From Panicum virgatum (Eukaryota > Streptophyta > Magnoliopsida > Poales > Poaceae), in contig NC_053144.1 of NCBI RefSeq assembly GCF_016808335.1, forward strand, positions 58,978,195 to 59,042,194: a stretch of DNA of 64,000 nucleotides, in the 5' to 3' direction. Below are positions 22,253 through 33,180 of the stretch, piece after piece (position 1 is the stretch's first letter; every line of letters begins with the position of its first letter). A program made the position numbers and the translations under genes. Under the pieces are notes generated by a model that saw only the letters and a program-made list of their open reading frames with translations, searched no databases and was not told the DNA's origin.

Positions 22253-23770
22253 GCGGTCGCTGGCTCGCCCGCTGTCGGTGGAGCCGGTCGCTCGCAGCTG
22301 GCACCCCACGTGGACAGGGACTAAAAGTAAGAGTAGTGTTTTTCAAAAAAAAAAGAGCAGTATATTTCCAGCCGTTAGGTAGGAGTAAGACCGGGGCGAT
22401 CGGTGGGTGCCAACGTGCCGGTGTCCGCCCCGCCGCTTTCCGTTTCTTTTGTACTTGAGCTTGAGCCGTTGAGCTCGCGCCCGCGGCGGCGTCGTTGCTC
22501 CGGCGTGCCCCTCGACTACACGGCACGCGCCAGCAGCGAGTGCTCGTACGAGCCCAACCGTCGACGCGGACTCCTCGTCGCGTCGTTGCCCCCACCCGGC
22601 CACCCCTGTCGTCGACGTCGTCGATGTGTTCTTTGTCAGGTCTTCGTGTGGCCGAGTATGCCAATAATTGCTGCCGAACCCAAGCTTGTAGACTCGTAGT
22701 AAGGATACTGTTGGTCGCTTAGTCGGTTGGTTAGCTTGGCACTATGGGCCTCCGTGCCTGGCCCTGTGGACGGTGCGGTCCTGCCAAATTTCGTGGAAGA
22801 GCTACAGTGCTACGCTCGCTGCTCGTGTTGAGTGGCTTTCACGATGTATTTTAATCCATCCATCAGTTTTTTTTTAAAAAAAAAAGGAAAGTGGACTTCT
22901 CACTTCTGGATGGGCTTCTTCAGGCCGCATGTGATGGCCCGGTAGAGACGAGGCCCAAGTGCAGGACATCCTGATCCATCCTGATTCCCGACGTCTTTCC
23001 GCTCTTTCGTTCTTCTGGTCTTCTGGATGACTGGATGAGCTCCCCCGTGTCGTGGATGACGAGTGGCACGCCACACGACTTCAAGAGCAGGGGGGTTGGT
23101 GGATGCACGCACACGATGCGTCTGCTCTTCTTCTTCCTTTTCGGCCTTCATGGTGCCTGATTTACGTGCAGTATATCGACAGTCAAACGTGGGATTGGTT
23201 TAGGTAACTTACCACCACCATCTACACCAATACACCATCCAGTCCATCCTCATGGGTGGTTCACTGTCTCGTTCACTCGAGTAACTTGCAAGATGCAAGG
23301 GTGTGCCCGGCGAGCAGGAATTCTGCCAGGAACAATTTACCTTGTATGCAAAATACAAATGTAGCGCAAAAAAGAGAGAAACAAACTAAATTCACCTGAG
23401 GTGTCTGTTTATTTTTCTGACTCCCAGAAAAAAAAAACAGCGAGCTTTCATCTATGAACTGTGATGCGCAACTGCTATCTAGTCAGAGGATGAAGGGGTC
23501 GTCTACCCAAGTCAAGGAGTCATGCATGGCGCCGATCGAGCCGCCAAGCCAGCTAGGTCGCAATGTCTGCAAGTGCCAAGTGCCCGTCTGCCCATGCCCA
23601 CCCGTGGACCAGCTGCTGACTCAGCGGTCAGCACTAGGACTGCAAACTCGATCTGCATGTTAATGTCCACATCAAAACGGCACGCAACCAAGGAAATTAA
23701 ACAGTCAAAGAACGGCAGCAACCGGAAAGCACCGTACCTCTCTGCAATCCTAATTCCTATCCGCTCTCCC
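22253..23770. other. Intergenic DNA and upstream region of the DUF26 gene
   Basis: No gene recognised. Contains a poly-T/poly-A run at 22867-22886 and A-runs near 23428. The last 100 bp is the DUF26 gene promoter. Confidence 0.35.
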
Positions 23771-23780
23771 TCTATATAAA
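23771..23780 (+). promoter_or_regulatory. TATA box of DUF26 gene
   Basis: TCTATATAAA lies 81-90 bp before the ATG at 23861, a normal distance for a short plant leader. Confidence 0.75.
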
Positions 23781-23860
23781 CCTCCAACCATCCTTCACAG
23801 GTGGAGCCACACGAATCACTAGCATCTTAATAAGATAGCAAGCACTCGAGCTCGACACGC

Positions 23861-24747
23861 ATGGAGTTCATCAGGGGCAGAGCGCGCCGCTGCGTGGCGC
23901 TACTTGTCTCCATGGCCCTGCTCCCTCTGCTGGGAATGGCCGCGGACTCCATCGGCAGCTACTGCGCCGGCAGCAGCTACGCGGGCAGCAGCAAGGCCGT
24001 GGCCAGCATCAACTCCGTCCTCGCCGACCTCGTCGCCACGGCCTCCACAGGGGGCTACGCCACGTCCACCGCCGGCAAGGGCAGCGCGGTCATCTACGGC
24101 CTCGCGCAATGCCGCGGCGACGTCTCCGCCGGCGACTGCGCCGCTTGTCTCGCCGACGCCGCCAAGCAGCTCCCCAGCACCTGCAGCTACAGCTCCGACG
24201 CAAGGATCTGGTACGCCACGCGCGTCTACACACATGCTGACACCTGACATGAACCTGCTACAACACCATTTGCATATTGGCACGTGCGAGCAGGTACGAC
24301 TTCTGCTTCATGCGGTACGAGAACGCCGACTTCGTCGGGCAGGCGGACACGGACGCCGGCGTGATCCTGGTGAACGTGCAAGCGGCGGACAACGCCAAGG
24401 CGTTCGAGAAGGCGGTGGCGAAGGCGGTCGGGAAGGCGACGGCGCAGGCGTCGGCGGCCGGCAGCGCGGGGCTCGGGCGGGGCAGGGACCAGTACACGGC
24501 GTTCGTGACCGTCTACGGGCTGGCGCAGTGCACGCGGGACCTGGCGCCGCTGGCGTGCGCGCAGTGCCTGTCCACGGCGGTGTCCCGGTTCGGCGGCTAC
24601 TGCGGCGCGCGGCAGGGGTGCCAGATCAACTACAGCAGCTGCAGGGTGCGCTACGAGATCTACCCCTTCTACTTCCCGCTCGCCGGCGACGGCCGCCGCG
24701 CCGCCACCGACATGACCAAGAACACCAAGATCGTCGTGCACCCTTGA
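23861..24747 (+). CDS. Cysteine-rich repeat secretory protein (two DUF26/Gnk2 domains)
   Basis: join(23861..24210, 24294..24747) gives 267 aa; the 83-bp intron has GT-AG ends and splits a Trp codon. An N-terminal signal peptide (about 1-27, hydrophobic with ALLPLLGMA) points to secretion. Each half carries the DUF26 signature C-X8-C-X2-C: CRGDVSAGDCAAC in the first and CTRDLAPLACAQC in the second, each followed by further conserved Cys. No kinase or transmembrane segment follows, so this is a secreted CRRSP rather than a receptor kinase or plasmodesmal protein. Some family members bind mannose and act against fungi; others respond to salt or regulate root growth. Which applies here is unknown. 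Confidence 0.92.
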
Positions 24748-25905
24748 TATGTGTGTGCGCGTGTGCACGTAATAAGGCGGCACATCATCATGATGTGCTT
24801 GCACACATAAGTTTGAAAGTCGCTAAGGATGAAGGGATTGGCTTGATAGATGTTTGTTGGATAAGGCTATAAAGAAATATCCGCCACTATGTTGCTACTG
24901 CTAAGCAGTTTTAAGTACATGTCTGCGTTGAAGCAATAATATTGATAAGTTAGCTACAGAAGTGGACTTGAAGTGTGATGATTCGATCGTGGCGCATGAT
25001 TCGGCATAATATGTTTTTCATTTCTAACCTTAAATTTTCCCGCCGGGAGAAAATTCGTGTTTGATCTACTTTCTTTTATTCGTGTTTCTCGATTCATAAT
25101 TGTCCTTTTTTTCAGTTTTCTAACACAAAAGGAGTGTGGGCAAAAGAAAAAAAAGGTCACACAAAATTAGAGCACTACTAGTATTTTCAGACTACATGGT
25201 AGTTACCATGCGCCCTGATAAAAATCTGCAAACTGTACAAAAAAAAGGTGTTTCTTGATACAGCTGACCCTTTTTGTATAATGGAGCTATCACCGAGACC
25301 AGCGTTTTCGGCAGGCTTCGCCGCAAAACGCCTCGATTTTTTTGGTGCTTACTGAAAAAGGAACCACCACTGCTTTGCGTGCGTGTGTGTCAACTTCTGT
25401 ACCGCAGCACACTGTTTGCTATGGGTTCACAAGGAATGCCTGTCATAATCTTGCTGAATTGCCTGTCCAAACCATCGGTGCAGTGCAGTGCCAAGCACTG
25501 AAAAAGTGGAAAGGGGCGAATTATCGCCGCAACGCCTATTCAAAATTGTTGCCAGTTGTATATGTAGGGGAGTAGGAGTAGAGCGGAAGGGGGCATCTAT
25601 TCCTTGCACGTGCGACTAGAAGTTATGCTATCGCACAAGTTCGTTAAAGATATAAAAACAAAAATTGTTCTGGAACAAAATGAAATGTTCCAAAAAAGAT
25701 AAATTCTGAAATAAATAAAATTGTTTCAAAAAATATCTAGAGATGAAAATTGTCCTGGAACAAATAAAAATATTTTATAAAAAATATTATCTAAATATAA
25801 TCAGGTGCAATAGTATGTCTTCTAGTCGCACGTGTAATGAATAGACGCCACGGGGCGGAACGGTGTGACTGGTGCCAAGACGACGTGACGTTGATGTCCC
25901 TGGAC
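24748..25905. other. 3'UTR of DUF26 gene and intergenic DNA
   Basis: AT-rich with no gene recognised. 25640-25800 has repeated AAAATTGTTCTGGAACAAA-like motifs (three imperfect copies). A GTGCGACTAGAAG motif at 25610 recurs inverted near 25820, hinting at a small inverted-repeat element of about 220 bp. Confidence 0.35.
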
Positions 25906-25908
25906 CTA

Positions 25909-26281
25909 GGGCGTGTTTGATAGGGTGGCCCGTGGGCTCGGCTGCGCTCTCGGGAGTGCATTCACATGTTTGGCTCCACTTTGCCCTCCCTTAGCCCGGC
26001 CTGTTGGGGCCAAAACCACCCCCCGGCCTGGCTCCACTCGTACACGAAAAATCACCATAGCTGGAGAACCCGACTCCGCATGACGCAAGGTGGGTAATTT
26101 GGGGGCGATTTTGGGCTGCCAGCCCGGCTCCCAGGCGCTCCTCAAACAATACTTGAGGACGTCTAGACTGGATTGGGTCACTGCGCCAAACAAGAATGAG
26201 TGGTCCATTGCCACCAGACTCTGGCCGACCATGCCTGGTCGCTGGGCCGGACTAGCCTCAGCCACCCTTTCAAACACGCCC
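25909..26281. mobile_element. Tourist-like MITE, 373 bp
   Basis: Terminal inverted repeats GGGCGTGTTTGATAGGGTGGC and GCCACCCTTTCAAACACGCCC are near-perfect over about 20 bp. CTA flanks both ends (25906-25908 and 26282-26284). No coding capacity. Confidence 0.85.
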
Positions 26282-26284
26282 CTA

Positions 26285-26988
26285 ACCAACATTCAGAGTT
26301 CCAGGGACGACTGTACCCAATCGAATACGTCATCCAAGCCAAACTTCCAGCAAACAGGACGATCTCTGAATTCACGGATTATTCTATTGTTTACTGTCCG
26401 AGAACTTTGTGTAATTCTAGAGCTGGTACTTGAGCGGAGGCCCATTCCAGCCTTGAGCTGATACCCGGCAAAGCAATTCCACATTCCAGCGCCAGGCCCT
26501 GTAGATTTTTCAATTTTCCATGACCCAACACACGTGAGAGGCCCAATCTACACCAAGAGTTCAACAAGACCACCAAAATGATCGTCGGACCAGATACCCA
26601 AGCCAGGCCTTGAACTCACAACTCAGTACGACACGACTCTATAGCCTTCGTCTGTGAATTGGTTTGTGCCACCAGTCCACCACCGAACTCGCAAAAACAA
26701 AAAAAAACAACAACAATAACAACAACAAAAAAACAGTCCACCACCGACCGGAGGAGACGAACGTGGAAGAAAGCGAGCATATCGCCACTTGCATGCGCGA
26801 CACCTTGCAACGCCGTGGAACCCGGCTCGGCCGCCGACCCCGCGCGCACAAAAGGCCAGGGCGGGGCCGACGCCTAGAGGCCACAGAGTTACTCCCGCGG
26901 CAGGTAGTCAGGTACGCGCGCATCGCTACCTGAAATTCACAGTAGCATAGGAAGAGCGGCGCTAGGAAGGGGCACGACGTACGGAGCC
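26285..26988. other. Upstream region of VOC gene
   Basis: No gene recognised. Includes an AAC/AAT-rich simple stretch at 26693-26735. The VOC 5'UTR must lie in the last 100 bp or so; no clear TATA box is seen. Confidence 0.35.
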
Positions 26989-27483
26989 ATGGCCTCCGGC
27001 GCGGTGAGCCCCGCGTTCGCCTACACCATCGTGTACGTGAGGGACGTGGAGAAGTCGGCCGCCTTCTACGCCGCCGCCTTCGGCTACGCCGTCCGCCGCC
27101 ACGACCAGTCCCACAAGTAAGTGACACGACACAGACGCCTTCTCACGCGTGTTCCATCCCCTTTCCTGATGACGATCCTGCTGCTGCCTTGCAGGTGGGC
27201 GGAGCTGGAGAGCGGGGCGACGACGATCGCGTTCACGCCGCTGCACCAGCGGGAGACGGACGGGCTCTCCGGGGAGGTGCAGCTGCCGGACGCCGCCGCC
27301 GCGCGGGGCCCCGTGGAGGTCTGCTTCGTCTACGCGGACGTCGACGCGGCCTACAGGCGCGCCGTGGAGAACGGGGCGGTGCCCGTGAGCGCGCCGGAGC
27401 AGAAGCCGTGGGGGCAGAAGTCCGGCTTCGTGCGGGACATGGACGGGAACATCGTGCGCATCGGGAGCCACGTCCGCGAGTGA
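26989..27483 (+). CDS. Glyoxalase/bleomycin-resistance (VOC) superfamily protein
   Basis: join(26989..27116, 27195..27483), 138 aa, with a 78-bp GT-AG intron. The VOC fold repeats a beta-alpha-beta3 unit: FAYTIVYVRDVEKSAAFY opens the first, VEVCFVYADVDAAYRRAVENGA opens the second, and FVRDMDGNIVRIGSHV closes it, as in plant glyoxalase-I-like single-domain proteins. Such proteins bind a metal through His/Glu residues. Substrate cannot be read from the sequence; true glyoxalase I activity is not assured because the short VOC family is diverse. The ATG is the first in frame and has a good context (GCCATGGCC). Confidence 0.9.
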
Positions 27484-27756
27484 CAGATGACCAGGCTCGG
27501 TCGATCCCCCGGCTGCTTAGCTTGCTGCCGCGACATATAGAAGTAGAAAAATATAAATACGCTCCGTCGTCGGCCGGGTAGTGTATACTACTCTATGTCA
27601 AAATAAATCGTGTAGCTGGAGAGGTTTAGGCGTCGAGGTACTCAAGGAAGACCAGTGCATATACAGTACTAGTTTAACAACAAAAATAAATCGTGATCTC
27701 GATCACCAGTGGGTATTGCTCATTCAGAATTGAACTTTACCCTCAACACAGTCAAC

Positions 27757-27917
27757 CAGTGGCGGAGGTAGGATGGAGAAGAAGGGGGCTGAATCAATGA
27801 AGTTGTTAATTTGTATAAAGTTCTAATGGTGATTTAATATTTGCTACAGTAATTTTAGTGTAATTATTTGCTTTAGGAGGGGCTGGAGCCCCCAGCCCCC
27901 CTGTGCATCCGCCGCTG
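27757..27917. mobile_element. hAT MITE, 161 bp
   Basis: The ends CAGTGGCGGAGG and CATCCGCCGCTG form the TIR, with a perfect 8-bp duplication CAGTCAAC on both sides (27749-27756 and 27918-27925). Confidence 0.85.
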
Positions 27918-28023
27918 CAGTCAACACTGCAACTCTAAACTCTGGCTGCCCGTGTGATTCGGGATTTTCATCAATCCCCCCTCTTGATCAAAACCAGTAG
28001 CGGATGCAGGATTGAGTCCAGGG

Positions 28024-28226
28024 GGTTCTCCTTTTCTTCCTCCTCGTGTCTACCTTTCCTCTATCTTCCACCTCAAATTTATAGGGGGCCTTGTGGGGGC
28101 TCCAATAAACAGCTTGTTCGTCCAGAGAGTTCTCATTTTCTTCCTCCTCGTGTCTACCCTTTCCTCTTTCTTCCACCTCAAATTTATAGGGGAGCCTTGT
28201 GGGACTCCAATAAACAGCCTGTTCGG
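28024..28226. repeat. Tandem duplication of about 106 bp
   Basis: Two copies of a unit running from TTCTCCTTTTCTTCCTCC to CCAATAAACAGC(T/C)TGTTCG, at about 28025-28118 and 28130-28226. The block is preceded by CAGTAGCGGATGCAGG, which resembles a hAT end, so the block may lie inside an older hAT element. The Harbinger element starts within the end of the second copy. Confidence 0.75.
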
Positions 28227-29118
28227 ATGGGCTAAAAGATCTGGCTGGGCTGATTCTGTCTGGGCTTATCAGCCCAGCCGTTCGGCAGGCCCGTTCCAGC
28301 CGAACAGCTTATTAGCACGTCCGCCCGAAGGATGTCGCCGTCAGCCCATCACACCCCCTCCTCCCCCGCGTCCCGAGCACCCAAGGCTAGGGTTGGGGCC
28401 GCACCGCCGCCCGTCCTGCCTCGCGCCGCCGTCCGTCCGACCCGCGCCACATTCCGTGCAGCCCCGCATCGCCGCCTTCCCTCCCGTCCCGTGCCGTCAC
28501 TGTCCGTCCGCCCCGCGCCGCCGTCCGTCCAAGCCCTCTGTCACTGCCGTCGTCTAGGCTGCCCCGCACCGCCTTCCTGGCCGCCTTGCGCCGCCATCTT
28601 CGGAGCTGCCTTCCGCACCGCCGCCCGGGCAGCCCCGAGCCGGCGCTGTCCAGGCCGCCCCGCACCCCCATCCGGCCCTCCCCGGGCTCTGCCGTACTGG
28701 CCGCCCCTGCCACCGACGGTCCCCTCGTCGGCCGCTCTCCCCAGCACCGAGATCCGCTGACAGACGTCGGTGCTCAATCATTGCTTACCCGAGTGGTCTT
28801 TATACCATACTACATGCTTGATATTACAACCTATATGTCCGAATCATAATAAACTGACTGTTCATCCCTGATGTCCTTTGTTCCTTTCATATTTGATCCA
28901 CTTCGAGTTTAGTCAGCCTCTGGCCAATAGTGACCATACTAGCAGCCTCATCTACTTCCTTGTGCTCCCCCTCCAGCCAGGTACTACAACCTCCATTCAA
29001 GACGCGCAAAGCCAACTGAGCAGGTAAGTGTTATGTCCATTACGTACTTATGTCATTTGCTTACATTCATTTGCAAGATCCATGTAGATAATACAAACAA
29101 ATGCAAACCTTGGTATAG

Positions 29119-29948
29119 ATGTCTCGTGATCATGCTAAATGGGATGACCGTAAGTTGTCCCTGATGCTTGACCTAGTGGCTAAGCTGAAAGAACTATGCC
29201 ATTGGGCAGACAAAGGCCCTACCTCCATCGGATGGACTACTATTTATCGTCCCTTCAATGAACTTAAAAGGGTGTATTTCAACTGGCGCGACGGGCACAA
29301 ACACACTGGGCTAGGCCGTGACCCGGAGACCGATGAGGTGGCAGTTGACCCCGTTTGGTGTGCGGCTGTCCATGGGGTACTAGCTTCAACCCTATCCTTC
29401 AATCCACGATAATATGAAGGTTCTCATTAACTGATTACTAACATGTCGAACCATGCCGCACGTGCAGGAAAGTTCTAAACCGGCTGGTGAGAAGTACAAA
29501 CGTCCGTCATTCTGTGAACAATTGTTCTTGCTTTTCGGACACACCCCCCGTGATAGGGGCGAGTTGTTTTCCGCTGGTGGACATGGTACTGACCAAACCT
29601 CTAGTGGTGACAGCCCTCGGACTCCTCAGGATTTGTCCAATGAGCCTGTAAGATCCTGAAGTGTCGGTCAGTGCTCCAAAACGATCCAGCAGGGAGCATT
29701 CAGTTTGCAGCCCAATTAAAAACAAGAGTAGCCAGCCGCCCTCCCTTAATGACTGCCTTGGTGACCTCGACAATATCCTCAAGGACACGAAGGAGCGCAA
29801 GTCCCGTTGTATCACTGAATCCGAGGAGATGGCCCAAGTCAATCAAATTTTGAAAGAGGATGGGTACAACGAGAGTGATCTATTTTTTGCCCAAGCCTTG
29901 AATCTTTGCACCCACAGGCTCCATCGTAGGGCTTTCCTGGATTTGTAG
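29119..29948 (+). pseudogene. Harbinger ORF1, Myb/SANT-like DNA-binding protein (broken or with introns)
   Basis: The reading starts at an ATG with a Myb/SANT-like (trihelix-type) domain of the kind that Harbinger ORF1 proteins use to bind DNA and bring the transposase to the ends: KWDDRKLSLMLDLVAKLK and YRPFNELKRVYFNW. Reading then continues in a second frame (29453-29659, Phe/Gly-rich) and a third (29661-29948), whose C-terminal part is acidic/basic with KEDGYNESDLFFAQALNLC, a tail typical of these proteins. Either short introns or frameshifts separate the parts; I could not place convincing splice sites for all junctions, so its activity is uncertain. Confidence 0.65.
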
Positions 29949-30437
29949 ACCAAAGAAGGCCGGTACAACTACGTCAAGGTTTCTTTGGACATGATGACTC
30001 TAAAGTCCAAGTGATCCAAACAAACGATGCTATTGCGTGGCCGTTGTGTGTATCTATTTTCGTTTGTTATGTGATTACTTACATAGTTGTCTGATGTTTT
30101 GGTAACATGTTGTTTCACTTGGTGCTGGTTGACACAGGTGTGCGAGCAGCAATGCACGGCTGATGGAATGTAGTGGTGATTGAGTCACAAGAAAGGATTT
30201 GAGTGGCTGATGGGATCCCAGCCGAAGCAGGTGAAAAACTGAACCAGGTGAGGTTAGTAGCCTTTATTACGAAATGTTGAATACTGCAATTGGCATTCCT
30301 GGGTAACAATTTATTCAATAAGGTAGCAGCATCCATTATTCCTGAGTTCTGTTGTTACATAGTGTGACACAGTCATGCTGCCTAGAAAACATTTCTTTAT
30401 TAATATAACACTGTTTTGTTGCCTATTTGAGTTGCAT

Positions 30438-31631
30438 ATGGACAACAACGAGGAATCGTCGACCAGCGGGTCTTCTACCGACAGCCACGACGTTAAGAAC
30501 TTGGCTGCAGCAGCTGTCGTGCTGAGAAGGATTAAATCAATTCTAGGGATGCATCCACCTTTGGTAAATCCTCCTTGTCCCATAACCAAGCTGACTGGGG
30601 CTCAATGGATGAAATTGAGTCTTGATGACCCTACTAAATGCATAGATAATTTACGTATGTCTCGTGATGCTTTCCTGAACTTGCATGACCGCTTACTTCC
30701 ATATGGGCTGAAAGGTACAAAAGATTGCGAGTCCATGGAAGCTTTAGGTTTATATATCTGGACTTGTGCACACGGGGCTAGTGTTAGAGAATGCAGGGAT
30801 AGATTCGAAAGGTCTTTAGATACAATAAGTAGGAAGACTTCTAAGCTGGCAGAGATTATGTTTAGGTGGGCACAGACTGTACTAGTTCCAGCCGATAGGC
30901 ACTATACAAAAGTGAGCAGCGAACTTACTGAATATGCACCATGGTTTGATGGATGCATATGTGCTATAGATGGCACTCACATACCGGTGGAGGTGAATCA
31001 AGAAGCCGAAGCTGATTTCATTAATAGGGACGGGGAAGTTTCAATTAATGTTTGCGCCATAGTGGACATGCATGGCCGATTCACCTATGTGGGAGCCGGG
31101 AAGGCGGATGCATGTCATGATATGGCGGTTCTCCAAGATTGTCAGGCGGATCAAAGATTCCCGCATCCACCACCAGGTTTGTGCATATTTTTCAAGCTTA
31201 TGATGCAGCAGTAGTGTACCCAGTTTGTTGCAACAAGTGACCATACTGACAAGACTAGAAATTGTACAATTTTTGTAGGCCGGTACTACCTGGCGGACTC
31301 GGGTTATATGGAGCAGCAAGGGTACATGACTCCTTTCCGAGATACTAGGTACCATAGGTCACATTTTAGGGGCGTTGATGTTCGCACATTAGATCGTCAC
31401 GAGAAATTTAACTACATTCACTCCAAGCTGCGCAATATCATTGAACGCAGGTTTGGGCATTTGAAAGAGCAGTGGCATATCCTGGAAGGGGTTCCATTCT
31501 TCAGGAGTGGAAAAGCAAGCATGGATTATCATATCATGCTTTGCAATGGAGAATTATCTGTGGCTGCGTCAATATGGAGATGGTTCAACTTACGATCCGT
31601 CGCAGTGGGTGGCGATGAATACTACAACTAA
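30438..31631 (+). CDS. Harbinger transposase (DDE_Tnp_4 / HARBI1-like)
   Basis: join(30438..31176, 31279..31631), 363 aa with one 102-bp GT-AG intron. It catalyses excision and insertion of the element together with ORF1. Catalytic residues are in place: Asp in AIDGTHIPV, Asp in ADACHDMAVL and Glu in NIIERRFGHLKE; an N-terminal helix-turn-helix-like region surrounds GLYIWTCAHGASVRECRDRF. No stop or frameshift interrupts it. The ATG chosen opens MDNNEESS; an in-frame upstream ATG at 30375 would add a hydrophobic, unlikely leader. It appears capable of encoding a full-length protein. Confidence 0.9.
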
Positions 31632-32351
31632 TACCTCAGAACTGAGGGAGTTAGTTTCTGCTGCTGTGTGTCCGGCATGATTCGTAATTTCTTATTGGTG
31701 ATTGGACTCTGAATTTGGTATTATTATGTGAACAACCAGATTTGACTTGTGGTTTGGCGCCATGTATGGAACTGATATTGATTGGGGATTTTTTAAATTC
31801 TTAATGTTGATCAGTTAATTGTTAATGTTGATGGGCCGAACTAGTTGTTTGTTGGTCCGACTGTTATGTGTAATTAACTGTTATTTGAATGTCATTGTCA
31901 GACTTTTTCCTTGTAATGAAAATAAGTGCTACTTAAGAGATGAGGATAATTGTTGCGGTTCATGGACATGAGTGCATTTCCGTTGCAGCAGTGGCACCAT
32001 TTTGTTCGTTTCATATGCTGCATTGGCGCCAAAATTTGAATTTGAATGGGAGTGTCAAAGAGGAGATTTGAATTTTAATGGAGCTTGGGCAGCTGCCATG
32101 GAACAGTATTACCAGCCCAGCCGAGTCACCAGCCCAGCCATCTACTAGCCATCCGAACAGGCCCAAAGCTCGTGGGGGTAGAGGGGCTCCTGAGTCCTGC
32201 CCCCCTCACCCACGCTGGCTCGATACCACTGTTTGGAAACGTTGAGAGTCCATGCACTTCTGTAGCAACGCACGGGCATAATTAACATACGGGCACCAAT
32301 ATGTATCTAATGCATATACCAATTTTGTCCGTAGCAACGCACGGGCATAAT

Positions 32352-32593
32352 TATCTATATAAATTACTAAAGTGAGTAAGGCTTCCATCTAATTTTTGGT
32401 TTGGTCGCCTAATTTTTTGGTTCGGTCCGCCTTATGTCATTGATAGGTGGGCCTTAGTCCATCCCGTATGAGAGTCGGACTAGCTTTTCATCTACGACTC
32501 GATCACAAAGATCTCTACAAATTAACGAAAAACTATACATATCCGATACTTATACCAATTTTGTCTGTAGTAACGCACGAGCATAATTGACTA
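32352..32593 (+). mobile_element. Possible small Helitron-like element
   Basis: Starts TCTATATAAATTACTAAAG after an A and ends GACTAA before a T, which fits Helitron ends (5' TC, 3' CTRR, between A and T). Its 3' part, GTAGTAACGCACGAGCATAATT, matches two other GTAGCAACGCACGGGCATAATT copies at 32263 and 32332. No terminal hairpin is clear, so this is tentative. Confidence 0.3.
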
Positions 32594-32946
32594 ATACAAA
32601 TAAAAAAAAAAGAAGTATTATGACGATAAACAAGCCATTCCACACGGCTTGAAAAACACGACACCGTTCCAGTGTTTTCCACTTGGCGCCTGAACTCGCC
32701 CGAGCCGCTCCCAGAAAAATCTCCTGGCCACCGCCTGGCTCGATGCTCCAACCCGGGCCAACCCGCCCGCCGCTGAGGTGGAAGCCGCACGAAACCTGCG
32801 ACCGCCCGACCGACCGAGCCCCGCGCACCGTTCTGGAGAGCTCCCGCGCGCGCCCGAACTCTCCACCAGCGCCCGCGCTCCCCGCGTCCCCGAACCGACG
32901 TCGCCCGCGGCCGCCCGCGCGCCGCCACATCACCCCTCCTGCTGCC

Positions 32947-32994
32947 CGAACCTTCCCGAACGCCGCAGCTTCCCGGCCCGGCGCCTGTATATAA
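32947..32994 (+). promoter_or_regulatory. Heat-shock element and TATA box of HSP70
   Basis: CGAACCTTCCCGAAC (32947-32961) is a perfect three-unit heat-shock element (nGAAnnTTCnnGAAn). A fourth, weaker TTC follows at 32970. TATATAA lies at 32988-32994, 27 bp further on. This layout fits binding of heat-shock factor directly upstream of the core promoter; the 5'UTR of about 160 bp runs to 33180. Confidence 0.85.
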
Positions 32995-33180
32995 GCAGAC
33001 GCCGCCCCGCCTCATCCCAGCAGCACAAAGAGCAAATCATCAATCGATCGATCCGCAAGCGAACCGGAAGCGAAGAACAGCTCTCGATTTCGAAATCGCG
33101 CTCAGGCATACGCCCCGCATCTAAATTCTTAGCTTGATCTGGTCGGAGAAGAAGGCGGCAGCCGGCAGGAGGAAGGAGAG

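Larger units (their letters stand above)
28215..32164 (+). mobile_element. PIF/Harbinger DNA transposon, about 3.95 kb, near complete
   Basis: The left end reads CAGCCTGTTCGGATGG and the right end, reverse-complemented, GGGCCTGTTCGGATGG; both continue into GGCTGGGCTG-rich subterminal repeats. AAA flanks both ends (28212-28214 and 32165-32167), a possible 3-bp duplication. Between them lie both genes expected of an autonomous Harbinger: a Myb/SANT-like ORF1 and a DDE transposase. Only the first two bases of the left end disagree with the right end. Confidence 0.85.

Noticed and set aside
28332..28760. Pro/Ala-rich ORF of 142 codons at the Harbinger left side
   Set aside because: Tandem CCGCC-type repeats give a low-complexity reading; more likely the GC-rich leader of the transposon.
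27995..32230. Older hAT element surrounding the Harbinger transposon (CAGTAGCGGATGCAGG on the left, ATACCACTG on the right)
   Set aside because: The ends are only loosely similar and no 8-bp duplication could be found.
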